47,176 bases of DNA from Alphaproteobacteria bacterium (GTDB lineage: Bacteria; Pseudomonadota; Alphaproteobacteria; Rhodobacterales; Rhodobacteraceae). The translations under genes and the position numbers were made by a program. Shown one piece after another: positions 17,939-28,540 of this stretch. Within the stretch, counting starts at the first letter, position 1; each line of letters begins with the position of its first letter. The stretch is from assembly GCA_030426685.1 (NCBI GenBank), contig JAUHYC010000032.1, forward strand, positions 1 through 47,176, written 5' to 3'. A model generated the notes under the pieces. The model did not search any database. It was not told where the DNA came from and saw only the letters and a program-made list of their open reading frames with translations.

Positions 17939-18652
17939 ATGCGACCCTCTGGACGAGATTTAAGCGAAATGCGCGCCGTTTCAATTGAAACGGGGTTCAC
18001 CAAACACGCCGAAGGTTCCTGCCTGATCAAGATGGGTGACACCCATGTGCTGTGCACTGCCACCATTGAGGACCGCGTGCCACCCTTCATCAAAGGTTCG
18101 GGCCTGGGCTGGGTCACTGCTGAATACGGCATGCTGCCCCGCGCCACCAACACCCGGATGCGTCGCGAAGCGGCAAGCGGCAAGCAAGGCGGTCGTACTG
18201 TGGAAATCCAACGCCTGATCGGCCGTGCCTTGCGCGCCGGTGTGGACCGGGTTGCGTTGGGTGAGCGTCAGATCACCGTCGATTGCGACGTGATCCAAGC
18301 CGATGGCGGTACCCGCTGCGCCTCGATCACCGGTGGTTGGGTGGCACTGCGTCTGGCCGTAAACAAACTGATGAAAGCGGGCGACGTGATTTCTGATCCG
18401 CTGGTTGATCCAGTCGCTGCTGTGTCCTGCGGGATCTATGCTGGTCAGCCTGTGCTGGATCTGGACTATCCCGAAGACAGCGAAGCAGGCGTTGATGGCA
18501 ATTTCATCATGACCGGCTCGGGCAAACTGATCGAAGTTCAGATGAGTGCTGAGGGATCGGTCTTTAGCCGTGCCCAGATGGATCAACTGATGGATCTGGC
18601 GGAAAAAGGTGTGGGTGAATTGGCTGCCGCACAAAAGGCCGCCACAGCATGA
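17939..18652 (+). CDS. rph: Ribonuclease PH
   Basis: Phosphorolytic 3'-5' exoribonuclease that trims tRNA 3' ends. The product (237 residues) starts [12 protein letters not shown] and has the RNase PH core, including [18 protein letters not shown] and the [14 protein letters not shown] phosphate-binding block. Length is typical. It opens a plus-strand operon rph-rdgB-hemW-DUF454, overlapping rdgB by four bases (ATGA). Together with cca in the same window it covers two sequential steps of tRNA 3' maturation, though they are far apart. Confidence 0.97.
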   Translation: MRPSGRDLSEMRAVSIETGFTKHAEGSCLIKMGDTHVLCTATIEDRVPPFIKGSGLGWVTAEYGMLPRATNTRMRREAASGKQGGRTVEIQRLIGRALRAGVDRVALGERQITVDCDVIQADGGTRCASITGGWVALRLAVNKLMKAGDVISDPLVDPVAAVSCGIYAGQPVLDLDYPEDSEAGVDGNFIMTGSGKLIEVQMSAEGSVFSRAQMDQLMDLAEKGVGELAAAQKAATA

Positions 18653-19263
18653 CCCGCAAGTTCGACGGGAATAAACTGCTGGTCGCAACCCACAACAAGG
18701 GCAAGCTTGAGGAGATGGCACATCTCCTCGAACCTTTTGGCGTGACGGTTGTTGGCGCGGCAGAGATGGACTTGCCCGAACCGGAAGAGACCGAGGATAC
18801 TTTCGTCGGCAACGCCCGGATCAAGGCCCATGCCGCCGCAAAAGCAACCGGCCTGGCCGCCCTGTCGGACGATTCCGGGATCACGATTGACGCGCTGGAC
18901 GGCGCGCCGGGTGTCTATACTGCCGATTGGGCCGAAGCCGGCAATGGCCGCGATTTCCTGATGGCAATGAACCGCACCCATGAGGCGCTCGAGGCGAAAA
19001 ACGCCCCTCATCCGCGCACGGCGCAGTTCCGCTGTACGCTGGTTCTGGCCTGGCCAGACGGCCATGACGAGGTATTCGAAGGCGTCGCACCCGGCCATCT
19101 GGTCTGGCCCATCCGGGGCGCAGATGGCTTTGGCTATGATCCAATGTTTGTCCCCGAGGGTTATGACATTACCTATGCCGAAATGGATCGCTGGGAAAAG
19201 AACAAGATCAGCCACCGCGGCCGCGCGGTGGAGCTGTTCGTGAAAGGCTGCTTTGGCGGATGA
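18649..19263 (+). CDS. rdgB: XTP/dITP diphosphatase (RdgB/HAM1 family)
   Basis: Removes inosine and xanthosine triphosphates from the nucleotide pool by hydrolysis to the monophosphate. Family motifs are the N-terminal [14 protein letters not shown], the metal-binding [12 protein letters not shown] and SDDSGI, and the C-terminal [11 protein letters not shown] and [10 protein letters not shown]. The 204-residue length is standard. The ATG overlaps the rph stop, and the stop lies inside the start of hemW, so the three genes are translationally coupled. Confidence 0.96.
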   Translation: MTRKFDGNKLLVATHNKGKLEEMAHLLEPFGVTVVGAAEMDLPEPEETEDTFVGNARIKAHAAAKATGLAALSDDSGITIDALDGAPGVYTADWAEAGNGRDFLMAMNRTHEALEAKNAPHPRTAQFRCTLVLAWPDGHDEVFEGVAPGHLVWPIRGADGFGYDPMFVPEGYDITYAEMDRWEKNKISHRGRAVELFVKGCFGG

Positions 19264-20407
19264 TTGGCGCAACGGGGGCTTTGGCCTGTATGTGCATTGG
19301 CCCTTTTGTGAGGCCAAATGCCCCTATTGCGACTTCAACAGCCATGTTGCAAGAAATATTGATCAAAAACAATGGCTTGAGGCGTATCTAAGCGAATTGC
19401 GCCGCTCGGCCTCCGAAACGCCAGATCGCGTTCTCAATACGATCTTCTTTGGCGGGGGCACACCGTCCCTCATGGCCCCGGAAACCGTCGCTGCGGTGAT
19501 CGATGAGGCCCGCGCCCTTTGGCGCCCTGCCAATGATATGGAAATAACGCTTGAGGCCAACCCCGGCTCGGTCGAGGCTGGTCGCTTTGCCGCCTATCGC
19601 GATGCCGGGGTCAATCGGATCTCAATGGGCGTGCAGGCGCTGAACGATGAAGACCTGCGTCGGCTCGGTCGCATCCATACGGTGGCCGAGGCCCTCACCG
19701 CCTTTGATATCGCACGCAACTGCTTTGATCGCGTCAGCTTTGACCTGATCTATGCCCGCCAACACCAAACTCTGGACGCGTGGCGTGCCGAGTTGACCGA
19801 AGCCCTTTCGATGGCCGTCGACCATCTGTCCCTGTATCAACTCACAATCGAGGACGGCACTGCCTTCGGCGATCGTTACGCCATCGGCAAGTTGCGCGGC
19901 CTGCCCGAAGACGACAGCGCCGCCGATATGTACCTTGCCACTCAGGAGATTTGCGAGGCGCATGGGCTGCCTGCCTATGAGGTTTCGAACCACGCCCGCC
20001 CCGGAGCGGAATCGCAGCATAATCTGATCTATTGGCGCTATGGCGACTATGTCGGGATCGGACCCGGAGCCCATGGGCGTCTCACGCTGAACGGGCTCAA
20101 ATACGCGACAGAAACCTGCCTGTCGCCCGCACAGTGGCTCAACGCGGTTTCAAACGGGTCGGGGGAGAGTGAGCGAACAGAGCTTACGATGCAGGATCAG
20201 GCATCGGAATACCTTATGATGTGTCTAAGACTATCAGAAGGCCTAGATATTGATAGGTTTGAGGCGCTTGCAGGGAAACCTTTACCTCAGGACAAGGTGG
20301 ACTCTTTGACAGATATCGGGATGGTTCGCCTTGTTGACCGTCGATTGACCGCCACCAAAGACGGACGCGCGGTGCTGAACGCGGTGATCCGGGAATTGGT
20401 GGGGTAA
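19253..20407 (+). CDS. hemW: HemW-type radical SAM protein (heme chaperone)
   Basis: Formerly annotated as coproporphyrinogen III oxidase; HemW proteins are now regarded as heme-binding chaperones. The radical SAM cluster motif is C19-x3-C23-x2-C26 within HWPFCEAKCPYCDF. The product lacks the extra cysteine (CxxxCxxCxC) and N-terminal extension expected of true HemN. It is 384 residues. The start is the TTG at 19253, overlapping rdgB by 11 bases, as no ATG or GTG precedes the cluster in frame. The tetrapyrrole link parallels hemJ about 8 kb away. Confidence 0.93.
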   Translation: MADDWRNGGFGLYVHWPFCEAKCPYCDFNSHVARNIDQKQWLEAYLSELRRSASETPDRVLNTIFFGGGTPSLMAPETVAAVIDEARALWRPANDMEITLEANPGSVEAGRFAAYRDAGVNRISMGVQALNDEDLRRLGRIHTVAEALTAFDIARNCFDRVSFDLIYARQHQTLDAWRAELTEALSMAVDHLSLYQLTIEDGTAFGDRYAIGKLRGLPEDDSAADMYLATQEICEAHGLPAYEVSNHARPGAESQHNLIYWRYGDYVGIGPGAHGRLTLNGLKYATETCLSPAQWLNAVSNGSGESERTELTMQDQASEYLMMCLRLSEGLDIDRFEALAGKPLPQDKVDSLTDIGMVRLVDRRLTATKDGRAVLNAVIRELVG

Positions 20408-20410
20408 GAC

Positions 20411-20764
20411 ATGCAATATCTCTGGGCCGGGCTGGGATTGCTTTGCGTCGCCCTTGCGATGATCGGGGTGGCGTTGCCATTGCTGCCCACAGTGCCGTTC
20501 CTGCTTTTGGCGGCGTTTTTCTTTGCCCGGTCTTCTTCGCGGTTGCACACCTGGTTGTTGACCCACCGTACCTTTGGACCTCTGATCGTTGATTGGCAAA
20601 GTTCGGGTGCCATCCGTCCAGCTGCAAAAAAAGCGGCCACCCTGTCGATTGCCGCTGTTTTTGGTCTTTCAGTTCTGATCTCGGTGCCAGCCCATGTCCT
20701 GCTCATCCAGGCCGTGACATTGGGGGCAGTGATGCTGTTTATCTGGACCCGCCCTAACGGCTGA
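20411..20764 (+). CDS. DUF454 (YbaN-like) small membrane protein
   Basis: A 117-residue inner-membrane protein of the YbaN/DUF454 family, recognised by LGVALPLLPTVPFLLLAAFFF-type sequence (here GVALPLLPTVPFLLLAA) and the FARSSSRLHTWLL helix. Three or four membrane spans are visible. Function is unknown. It is the last gene of the rph operon, three bases after hemW. It converges on parB, with the two coding regions overlapping by 11 bases and no terminator between them. Confidence 0.85.
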   Translation: MQYLWAGLGLLCVALAMIGVALPLLPTVPFLLLAAFFFARSSSRLHTWLLTHRTFGPLIVDWQSSGAIRPAAKKAATLSIAAVFGLSVLISVPAHVLLIQAVTLGAVMLFIWTRPNG

Positions 20765-21647
20765 GCTTGGCGCAAAGGTCGTCAAGCTGATCAAGGTTTT
20801 CATAGGCCAGAACCACTTGGCCCGATTCCGACCCGGCCTTGTGATTGATCGATACCTTCATCGCCAGAATCGCTGACAAATCCTTTTCGAGCGCGCGCGT
20901 ATCCGCATCTTTTCCCGCATTCAGATTTCTCGATTTTGGTGCCGGTTTATCTGCCCCGCCCTGCTGTTTTTTGACCAAAGCCTCGGTTGCGCGCACCGAC
21001 AGTCCGTCCCGAACCACCTGTTTGGCCAGTTCCGATGGGTTTTCAGCGGTGATCAAGGCTCGTGCGTGACCGGCCGACAATTTGCCTTCGATCACAAGGG
21101 CCTGCACATCCATCGGCAAAGACAGCAGACGCAACAAGTTCGCAATATGGCTGCGGCTCTTACCCAGAGCTTCTGCCAGCTTTTCCTGCGTGTGGCCAAA
21201 GCGATCCATCAACTGTTTGAAACCGGCCGCCTCTTCCACTGCGTTCAAATCAGCGCGTTGGATGTTTTCGATGATCGCTACCTCAAGCACCTCGGTGTCG
21301 TCAAACTCGCGAATAATGACTGGAATTTCATGTAGTTGTGCCATCTGTGCCGCGCGCCAACGACGCTCTCCGGCGACGATCTCATACTGTCCGCCCGCAA
21401 TACTGCGCACGATCAAGGGCTGAATGATGCCCTTTTCCCTGACCGATGCCGCAAGCTCATCCAGTTGTTCTTGCGCGAATCTACGGCGTGGCTGATCCGG
21501 GTTAGCCTGCAGTTTTTCAATAGGAACCTTCAGATCGGGGCGGCGGGGCTCGGACACCATCCGACCATCTATTTCGGGTGTTACGTCGGCCATCAATGCC
21601 GACAATCCGCGACCCAACCCCCTGGATTTGCTGTTCTTGACGCTCAT
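20754..21647 (-). CDS. parB: Chromosome partitioning protein ParB
   Basis: CTPase and DNA clamp that loads at parS sites and spreads, organising origin segregation with ParA. The 297-residue product begins with a basic, ParA-stimulating tail (SRGLGRGLSALMAD). It has the CTP-binding arginine patch GERRWRAA at 93-100, then the helix-turn-helix (TQEKLAEALGKSRSHIANLL). The C-terminal ~60 residues form the dimerisation domain. AGGAGG lies six bases before the ATG. It is 20 bases downstream of parA. Two perfect parS sites are 1.4 and 3.3 kb upstream. Confidence 0.97.
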   Translation of the reverse strand: MSVKNSKSRGLGRGLSALMADVTPEIDGRMVSEPRRPDLKVPIEKLQANPDQPRRRFAQEQLDELAASVREKGIIQPLIVRSIAGGQYEIVAGERRWRAAQMAQLHEIPVIIREFDDTEVLEVAIIENIQRADLNAVEEAAGFKQLMDRFGHTQEKLAEALGKSRSHIANLLRLLSLPMDVQALVIEGKLSAGHARALITAENPSELAKQVVRDGLSVRATEALVKKQQGGADKPAPKSRNLNAGKDADTRALEKDLSAILAMKVSINHKAGSESGQVVLAYENLDQLDDLCAKLSR

Positions 21648-21667
21648 TTCACCCTCCTGACGGCCGA

Positions 21668-22471
21668 TTAAACGGCTACTTTGTTGTTCTTGTACATAAC
21701 CTCGCGCGCCAGATGCCGATAAGCCATCGCCCCCAATGAGCCTGAGTCATATTGGAGCACGGGCAACGCATAAGACGGTGCCTCACTGACCCGCACATTC
21801 CGAGGTATCTTTGTTTTAAATACCATCTCACCCAAATTGTCACGCGCATCCTTCTCAACCTGTCGGGACAAGTTGTTGCGGTTGTCGTACATCGTCAACA
21901 CAACACCTTCGATTCTCAGATCCGGATTCGCTGTCTGACGGACCTCACGGATGGTCAGCATCAGCTGTGACAACCCTTCAAGCGCAAAGAACTCGCTCTG
22001 CAAAGGAACAAGCACGGAATGGGCCGCGACCATCGCATTGACCGTCAGTAGGTTCAGTGAGGGCGGGCAATCGATCAGGACAAAATCCAGATCAAACGCA
22101 TCGATGGCGGTTTGGCGCAACGCGTCATGCAATAAATAGCTTCGTTTTTCATTCGAAATCAGCTCAATATCCGCGGAACTGAGATCGACGGTTGCCGGCA
22201 CGACAAAGAGATTGCTGATTTCTGTCTCCTGCACCACCGCCTCAAGTGGCGCATCGTCGAGAATCAGGTCGTATGTCGTCCAATCGCGATCCTCGACTCC
22301 CAGACCGGTTGAGGCATTGCCCTGTGGATCAAGGTCAACAACCAGGACTTTGCAACCCGCCTCGGCCAAACCCGCAGCCAGATTGATTGCCGTTGTGGTT
22401 TTTCCGACCCCGCCCTTCTGGTTAGCGACCGCGATAATCCGGGGCCCAGCAGGGCGAGACAGATCAACCAC
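21668..22471 (-). CDS. parA: Chromosome partitioning ATPase ParA
   Basis: Walker-type ATPase that forms a nucleoid gradient pulling ParB-parS complexes apart. The deviant Walker A motif is KGGVGKTTTAINLA at residues 19-32, with the signature lysine. Walker A' (VLVVDLDPQGNAS) and Walker B (LDFVLIDCPPSLNLLT) follow. Length 267. The start is GTG at 22471, inside the 3' end of rsmG, with AAAGGAG six bases upstream. It is therefore coupled to rsmG within the mnmE-mnmG-rsmG-parA-parB transcript. Confidence 0.97.
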   Translation of the reverse strand: MVDLSRPAGPRIIAVANQKGGVGKTTTAINLAAGLAEAGCKVLVVDLDPQGNASTGLGVEDRDWTTYDLILDDAPLEAVVQETEISNLFVVPATVDLSSADIELISNEKRSYLLHDALRQTAIDAFDLDFVLIDCPPSLNLLTVNAMVAAHSVLVPLQSEFFALEGLSQLMLTIREVRQTANPDLRIEGVVLTMYDNRNNLSRQVEKDARDNLGEMVFKTKIPRNVRVSEAPSYALPVLQYDSGSLGAMAYRHLAREVMYKNNKVAV

Positions 22472-23087
22472 GAGTGACTCCTTTGATCTTCAGGATAACG
22501 GCTTGGGGTTCCGTTAAACTTGTAATCGGCTCAGCCTCGAATTTCCATTCTTTGCGCGCATCGGCAAGTTCTTTTTTCCAGGTCGCGCCTTTCGGCAACA
22601 ACGCCATACCACCCGGCGCTAAATGTCTGTCACAAAAGGACATTAGGGTTTTCAGATCCGCAAGCGCCCGGGCGGTCAAGACATCCGCGTGAAGCGGCTC
22701 AACCGCTTCGATCCGCCGCGACGTAACTGTACATTTCACACCACATTCGCGCGCTACATTGCGCAGGAATGCTGATTTTCTCTGATCGCTTTCAACCAAC
22801 GTGAATTGTGTGTCAGGCGCGGCTTCGATCGCCATAATCGCGCAAACCATACCCGGGAAGCCGCCTCCGCTACCCAGATCTGACCAATGCGAAGCCGATT
22901 CTGCACATCGAAACACCTGAACCGAATCCAATATATGGCGCGTCCAGATATCTTTGATGCTGTTGCGTGATACCAGATTAATCTTTGGGTTCCAGCGCTC
23001 CAGAAGGTCAACATAGATCTTCAGGCGTCCGAATGTTTCACGTGAAACACTCAAAGCTTCCGCTGTCGCGCCAGCGCCAGTGCTCAT
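22464..23087 (-). CDS. rsmG: 16S rRNA (guanine-527-N7)-methyltransferase RsmG (GidB)
   Basis: SAM-dependent methylation of G527 of 16S rRNA. The SAM-binding loop [14 protein letters not shown] is in place, and the N-terminal helix has [11 protein letters not shown]. The 207-residue length is typical. The ATG overlaps the mnmG stop by four bases. The gene contains a perfect parS palindrome at 23034-23049, where it encodes part of SVSRETF, so codon choice there is constrained by ParB binding. Loss of RsmG gives low-level streptomycin resistance in other bacteria (family knowledge). Confidence 0.95.
   Translation of the reverse strand: MSTGAGATAEALSVSRETFGRLKIYVDLLERWNPKINLVSRNSIKDIWTRHILDSVQVFRCAESASHWSDLGSGGGFPGMVCAIMAIEAAPDTQFTLVESDQRKSAFLRNVARECGVKCTVTSRRIEAVEPLHADVLTARALADLKTLMSFCDRHLAPGGMALLPKGATWKKELADARKEWKFEAEPITSLTEPQAVILKIKGVTRG
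23034..23049. promoter_or_regulatory. parS site 1, inside rsmG
   Basis: TGTTTCACGTGAAACA, a perfect 16-bp palindrome identical to the widely conserved chromosomal parS sequence. It sits in codons ~13-18 of rsmG, 1.4 kb from parB, and is the expected ParB-CTP loading site. Confidence 0.95.
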
Positions 23088-24952
23088 GCTTTCCGCACCT
23101 TCATATCGCGCCGGAGCTTGGCCAGAACCAACGTGATCGCCGCAGGTGTCACGCCTTCGACACGACCTGCCTGGGCAATATTAGCGGGCTTCGCTGCAGA
23201 TAGCTTCTGCTTCATCTCCGTCGACAAGCCATCCAGAGAAAAATAATCGAAATCCCTTGGAATCACGTGAGATTCGTCCCGTTTCATCGCTTCAACATCT
23301 CTCTGCTGGCGCGCGATATAATTGGCATAAAGCGCATCTCGCTCAACTTGCCGGCGGACCTCATCGTCAGTGTTTGCCAATTCGGGCTCAAGCTCTATCA
23401 GGTCTTCAAACGCCACATCGGGGAAGGCCAAGACAGCCATACCATCACGGCGATTTCCATCTTGATTGACGTTAATACCCGCTGCGCGGATTTCTTTTGG
23501 TGTATAGGTCCGTTCGGATAGTTTGGACTTTGCATCCGCCAAACGGCTCAGCTTGTCCGAGAAAGCCCTTTGGCGCCGCTCTCCGACGCAGCCAAGATCG
23601 ACGCCCATCGCGGTTAGTCGCTGATCTGCGTTATCGGCGCGTAGCGACAGCCGGAACTCAGCGCGCGAGGTGAACATGCGATAGGGTTCGGCAACCCCAC
23701 GCGTCGTCAGGTCGTCAATCATCACACCGATGTAGCTGTCGGACCGAGTGAAATAGACCGGAGCGCGCCCTTGAACTTCGAGCGCCGCATTCAAGCCTGC
23801 GACGAGGCCCTGCGCAGCGGCCTCCTCGTATCCTGTAGTTCCGTTGATTTGACCCGCAAGATATAGACCGGGAACATCCGGAAGAGACAGGGATGCCGTC
23901 AGAACGCGTGGATCCACGTAGTCATATTCTATGGCATATCCCGGTTGTAGTATCTCCGCCTTTTCAAGCCCCTTGATCGATCGAACATATTCGACCTGAA
24001 CATCCTGAGGCAGTGAAGTTGAGATGCCATTGGGATAGACCGTGTGATCATTCACCCCTTCCGGTTCCAGAAAGATCTGATGCGATTCCTTTTCTGAAAA
24101 CCGAACAATTTTATCTTCGATGGAGGGGCAATAGCGGGGTCCGACACCATCTATATGCCCTCCATACATCGCCGATCGAGACAGGTTGCGCTCGATAATC
24201 TCATGAGTCCGTGCATTGGTATGCGTAATCCCACAGGCAATCTGTGGGGCTGTTACACTGTCAGACAGGAACGAAAACAAGGTTGGTTCCGGATCGCCCT
24301 CCTGCCGTTCCAAGCTGGACCAATCAATCGTGCGGCCATCCAGCCTGGGCGGCGTACCCGTTTTCAGTCGCGCCATCGGTAGGGCAAAGCCATCAAGACG
24401 CTCCGCAAGTTTCACCGATGGCCGATCGCCCATGCGGCCACCGGGCTTTGAGACATCGCCAATATGAATGACACCACGCAAAAAGGTGCCGGAGGTTAGA
24501 ATAACGGTTTTGGAGGTGATCTCAGATCCATCTGCGAGGATAACTCCGGAAACGCGGGCGCCATCCATTCGGAAGTCGACCACTTCTCCGGTTATGACGG
24601 AGAGATTCGGCTGCGCGCGGGTTTCGTTAACCATTGCGGCGCGATACAGCGCCCGATCAGCCTGAGCCCGGGGCCCTTGCACCGCGGGTCCTTTGCGCCG
24701 ATTCAACAGGCGAAACTGAATTCCAGCCTGATCCGCAACACGCCCCATAACCCCATCCAACGCGTCAATCTCTCGGACCAGATGGCCTTTTCCCAATCCG
24801 CCTATTGCCGGATTGCAAGACATCACACCAATATCCTGCTCGGACAGCGTCACCAGCGCGGTCGAAACGCCCATACGTGCAGCTGCATGGGCCGCCTCTG
24901 CCCCAGCATGCCCGGCTCCGATCACAACAACATCAAATTCCGAATGTTTCAC
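23084..24952 (-). CDS. mnmG: tRNA uridine-34 modification enzyme MnmG (GidA)
   Basis: FAD-dependent partner of MnmE that adds the carboxymethylaminomethyl group to U34 of certain tRNAs. The FAD-binding [17 protein letters not shown] lies at the N terminus, followed by the MnmG blocks [12 protein letters not shown] and [12 protein letters not shown]. The C-terminal helical domain binds MnmE. Two GTG starts are possible: 24961 (reads MFHVKH) and 24952 (reads MKHSEF). The AAGGAG at 24961-24966 is eight bases from the second but only one from the first, so I chose 24952. Either way the start codon lies in parS. It is 622 residues from this start. It is separated from mnmE by three to twelve bases. 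Confidence 0.95.
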   Translation of the reverse strand: MKHSEFDVVVIGAGHAGAEAAHAAARMGVSTALVTLSEQDIGVMSCNPAIGGLGKGHLVREIDALDGVMGRVADQAGIQFRLLNRRKGPAVQGPRAQADRALYRAAMVNETRAQPNLSVITGEVVDFRMDGARVSGVILADGSEITSKTVILTSGTFLRGVIHIGDVSKPGGRMGDRPSVKLAERLDGFALPMARLKTGTPPRLDGRTIDWSSLERQEGDPEPTLFSFLSDSVTAPQIACGITHTNARTHEIIERNLSRSAMYGGHIDGVGPRYCPSIEDKIVRFSEKESHQIFLEPEGVNDHTVYPNGISTSLPQDVQVEYVRSIKGLEKAEILQPGYAIEYDYVDPRVLTASLSLPDVPGLYLAGQINGTTGYEEAAAQGLVAGLNAALEVQGRAPVYFTRSDSYIGVMIDDLTTRGVAEPYRMFTSRAEFRLSLRADNADQRLTAMGVDLGCVGERRQRAFSDKLSRLADAKSKLSERTYTPKEIRAAGINVNQDGNRRDGMAVLAFPDVAFEDLIELEPELANTDDEVRRQVERDALYANYIARQQRDVEAMKRDESHVIPRDFDYFSLDGLSTEMKQKLSAAKPANIAQAGRVEGVTPAAITLVLAKLRRDMKVRKA

Positions 24953-24960
24953 GTGAAACA
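24945..24960. promoter_or_regulatory. parS site 2, containing the mnmG start codon
   Basis: A second perfect TGTTTCACGTGAAACA palindrome, 1.9 kb from the first. On the minus strand its CACGTG core supplies the GTG start of mnmG. The adjoining Shine-Dalgarno (24961-24966) abuts the site, so ParB loading and translation start share the same bases. Confidence 0.95.
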
Positions 24961-24964
24961 CTCC

Positions 24965-26251
24965 TTACTTGCCCAGACAGAAACTGGAGAAAACCTCATC
25001 CAGAAGGGTTTCGACATCGATCCTGCCTACCAACGATTCGAGCGCCCGAATGGCTGTTCGCAACTCTTCAGCGGCAATATCATACATATCCGGACCCGAT
25101 TCCAGAACCGTCTGCGCAGCGGTTAGCGCTTCGGATGCCCGCAACATCGCAGCGCGGTGCCGTTCGCGTGTTGCAATACCATGACTGGTGGTTCTTTCAC
25201 TCAGAACACGCGATATATTGTTGATTAGCTGATCGATACCCTGCCCGGTTTTGCCCGAAATCCCATCCGCGGAACCGTCACGCAGGTCAGCTTTTGGAAA
25301 AACATGAATGTCGTCAGCCCGCATGGGAACCCCCAACGCATCCGGCGTTTCGGTTAGAAATACTCGAAGATCCGCTGATTCGGCGCGCTGGCGTGCACGC
25401 TCAATACCGAGGTTTTCAACGTGATCCTCTGTCTCACGCAATCCAGCCGTATCCAGCAGGGTGACAGGCAGACCTGCCAAATCCATCCGAACCTCGATGA
25501 CATCACGGGTTGTGCCAGCATATTCCGAGGTGATCGCCGCCTCGCGACCAGCCAACGCATTCAGCAAGGTTGACTTGCCTGCGTTCGGTAGCCCAACAAT
25601 CGCTACTTCAAATCCGGTACGGATGCGCTCAGCGATTCGTACGCCCTTCGCTTCGCGCGTCAGGTCTGTTTTCACCCCGGATATCAAGGCATCAACTTCT
25701 GGGGTTACGTCTGTTGGCACCTCTTCGTCTGCAAAGTCGATCACCGCTTCGAGGAGGGATGCCGCCCGGATCAGGTCACGCCGCCAGCCTTCTGCCAAAT
25801 CACCTAGCGCTCCGGCCAGAATGGTCTGCGCCTGTTTGCGTTGCGCTTCGGTTTCGGCGTCAATCAGATCAGCCAGGCCTTCGACCTGAGCCAGATCCAG
25901 CTTACCGTTCTCCAAGGCGCGCCGAGTGAATTCGCCCGGCTCCGCAAGGCGAAGATCCGTCATGTCCGACAGGCACTGCGACACCGCATTGACCGAGGCA
26001 ATGCTGCCATGAATCTGCAACTCTGCCACGTCCTCGCCCGTAAAGCTGGAGGGAGCCTTAAAGGTCAGAACCAAACCGTCATCCAGGCGCGCGCCATCAG
26101 GTGTGGTGAGCGTGCGCAGACGCATCCCGCGATGCGGCAATCCCCCCCCGGCCAGTGCGTTGGCGGCTTTATGCGCACAGGGACCCGAGAGACGAATAAC
26201 GGCAACGCCAGCTTTACCCTGAGCGCTGGCCAGGGCGTATATCGTATCCAT
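24965..26251 (-). CDS. mnmE: tRNA modification GTPase MnmE (TrmE)
   Basis: K+-activated GTPase that works with MnmG on tRNA U34. The product is 428 residues: an N-terminal tetrahydrofolate-binding domain, a helical domain and an inserted G domain. G1 is [16 protein letters not shown], the switch region GTTRDVIEV, and G3 [11 protein letters not shown]. The expected C-terminal FCxGK reads FCLGK, with the catalytic-site cysteine. The G4 motif reads PKAD rather than NKxD, so its asparagine is replaced. Its stop overlaps the Shine-Dalgarno of mnmG, implying coupled translation. It is 31 bases downstream of rho. Confidence 0.95.
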   Translation of the reverse strand: MDTIYALASAQGKAGVAVIRLSGPCAHKAANALAGGGLPHRGMRLRTLTTPDGARLDDGLVLTFKAPSSFTGEDVAELQIHGSIASVNAVSQCLSDMTDLRLAEPGEFTRRALENGKLDLAQVEGLADLIDAETEAQRKQAQTILAGALGDLAEGWRRDLIRAASLLEAVIDFADEEVPTDVTPEVDALISGVKTDLTREAKGVRIAERIRTGFEVAIVGLPNAGKSTLLNALAGREAAITSEYAGTTRDVIEVRMDLAGLPVTLLDTAGLRETEDHVENLGIERARQRAESADLRVFLTETPDALGVPMRADDIHVFPKADLRDGSADGISGKTGQGIDQLINNISRVLSERTTSHGIATRERHRAAMLRASEALTAAQTVLESGPDMYDIAAEELRTAIRALESLVGRIDVETLLDEVFSSFCLGK

Positions 26252-26282
26252 TACTACCCCCGCGTCAGTGCCGGATTCCGTG

Positions 26283-27554
<1,272 letters not shown>

Positions 27555-27640
27555 TATATATACCTTCACCGCTTTGGATCGCGGCACGGATTGGAATTTC
27601 AGTACGGAAGATACGCCGCCCGGACGGGCGTGTTGATCCC

Positions 27641-27669
27641 TACATAGGCGCGACAGCTAATGGAGTCAA
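27641..27669 (-). promoter_or_regulatory. Candidate promoter of rho and the downstream par operon
   Basis: On the minus strand TTGACT and TATGTA are separated by 17 bases. The -35 is a five-of-six match and the -10 is weak. It would give a leader of about 80 bases before the rho ATG, a length that leaves room for Rho autoregulation (inference). Confidence 0.4.
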
Positions 27670-27672
27670 ATA

Positions 27673-27690
27673 GCCATCCGGCGGGATGGC
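27673..27690 (-). terminator. Hairpin after hemJ
   Basis: A 7-bp perfect stem GCCATCC / GGATGGC with a four-base loop starts two bases past the hemJ stop. The following minus-strand sequence TATTTGACT is only weakly T-rich, so termination may be partial and hemJ transcripts may read into rho. Confidence 0.4.
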
Positions 27691-27692
27691 CC

Positions 27693-28142
27693 TCAGAACT
27701 TCAGAATGACCGCCAGGACGATGGCAACCATCAGAACGGTCGGAACCTCATTCATCATCCGATACTGCCGCCCAGTGAGCTTGTTTCGGCCCTCTGCGAA
27801 GTCCTTGCGCCGCGCCATGAGCCAATGATGAAACCAGGTCATCCCGATCACGGCGGCGCCTTTGACCCAGGGCCAACTCCAATCCCAACCGACAATGCCG
27901 GGGGTGAACACCATGATCAAACCACAGACCCAGGCCACGATCATCGCCGGGCGCATGATCACACGCAGCAGCTTTTCTTCCATTTCAAAGAAAATCTGTT
28001 CAGCCCCGTCGACGGTTTGCGCCTTTTCCACGTGATAGACGAACAGTCTGGGCAGATAGAACAGACCTGCCATCCACGAAATAACAGCCATGATATGCAG
28101 TGACTTCACCCACGGGTATAACGTGAACAGTAGATCGGTCAT
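27693..28142 (-). CDS. hemJ: Protoporphyrinogen IX oxidase HemJ
   Basis: Membrane enzyme of heme synthesis that oxidises protoporphyrinogen IX and replaces HemG or HemY in many alphaproteobacteria. The 149-residue product has four membrane spans. Conserved residues appear in WVKSLHIMAVISWMAGLFYL (His at the first helix) and in AWVCGLIMVFTPG. ATG 28142 has GGAGA five to six bases upstream; a TTG at 28145 is also in frame. It is the last leftward gene before the putative origin, and it lies just upstream of rho, a common neighbourhood. Confidence 0.92.
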   Translation of the reverse strand: MTDLLFTLYPWVKSLHIMAVISWMAGLFYLPRLFVYHVEKAQTVDGAEQIFFEMEEKLLRVIMRPAMIVAWVCGLIMVFTPGIVGWDWSWPWVKGAAVIGMTWFHHWLMARRKDFAEGRNKLTGRQYRMMNEVPTVLMVAIVLAVILKF

Positions 28143-28300
28143 CAAGGTCTCCGGGTGTCGCTCGGAACTCTCCCTAATAAAAAAATAAGAAAAGAAAAAG
28201 GATGATGGTTTTGTAGGGTGTCTGAAATCCGTGGATTACTTTGTTACCCATGGTTTTTCCCCAGCAGGGATAAGCTGAGTCAAGAACGAACCGATTCTGT

Positions 28301-28340
28301 TGAGAATGATATTTATATAATTAAAACAAAAACTTATAAC
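28301..28340. other. AT-rich stretch, candidate DNA-unwinding element
   Basis: Only six of forty bases are G or C, against roughly 60 percent GC in the surrounding genes. It lies 20 bases from the perfect DnaA box, the layout expected of an unwinding element beside DnaA-binding sites. Confidence 0.6.
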
Positions 28341-28359
28341 TCTCCTAGCGATAAGATCA

Positions 28360-28368
28360 TGTGGATAA
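28360..28368 (-). promoter_or_regulatory. Consensus DnaA box
   Basis: TTATCCACA on the minus strand, an exact match to the high-affinity DnaA box. It is next to the AT-rich stretch of the probable origin. Confidence 0.8.
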
Positions 28369-28401
28369 GTGATAGAGTAATCTGGAACAGAAAGGTTATC
28401 C

Positions 28402-28422
28402 CAAGGATTGAACTTATCCTTG
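28402..28422. repeat. Inverted repeat overlapping weak DnaA boxes
   Basis: CAAGGAT and ATCCTTG form a perfect 7-bp inverted repeat around the spacer TGAACTT. Its arms overlap two degenerate TTATCC boxes, so it may present paired DnaA sites or a hairpin within the origin. Confidence 0.5.
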
Positions 28423-28540
28423 TCCTGATGGGATAGCGTCAGAGCGACTCGGAGAAGATTTTGGCGAAAATCCCGGACTTGCGTGTCAACCGGAAAACCA
28501 TACAAACCATTCAGGAACGCTCAACGATTTACACAAGGGG

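Noticed and set aside
28427..28437. Additional degenerate DnaA box (CTATCCCAT on the minus strand)
   Set aside because: Four mismatches to TTATCCACA; it adds little beyond the boxes already described.
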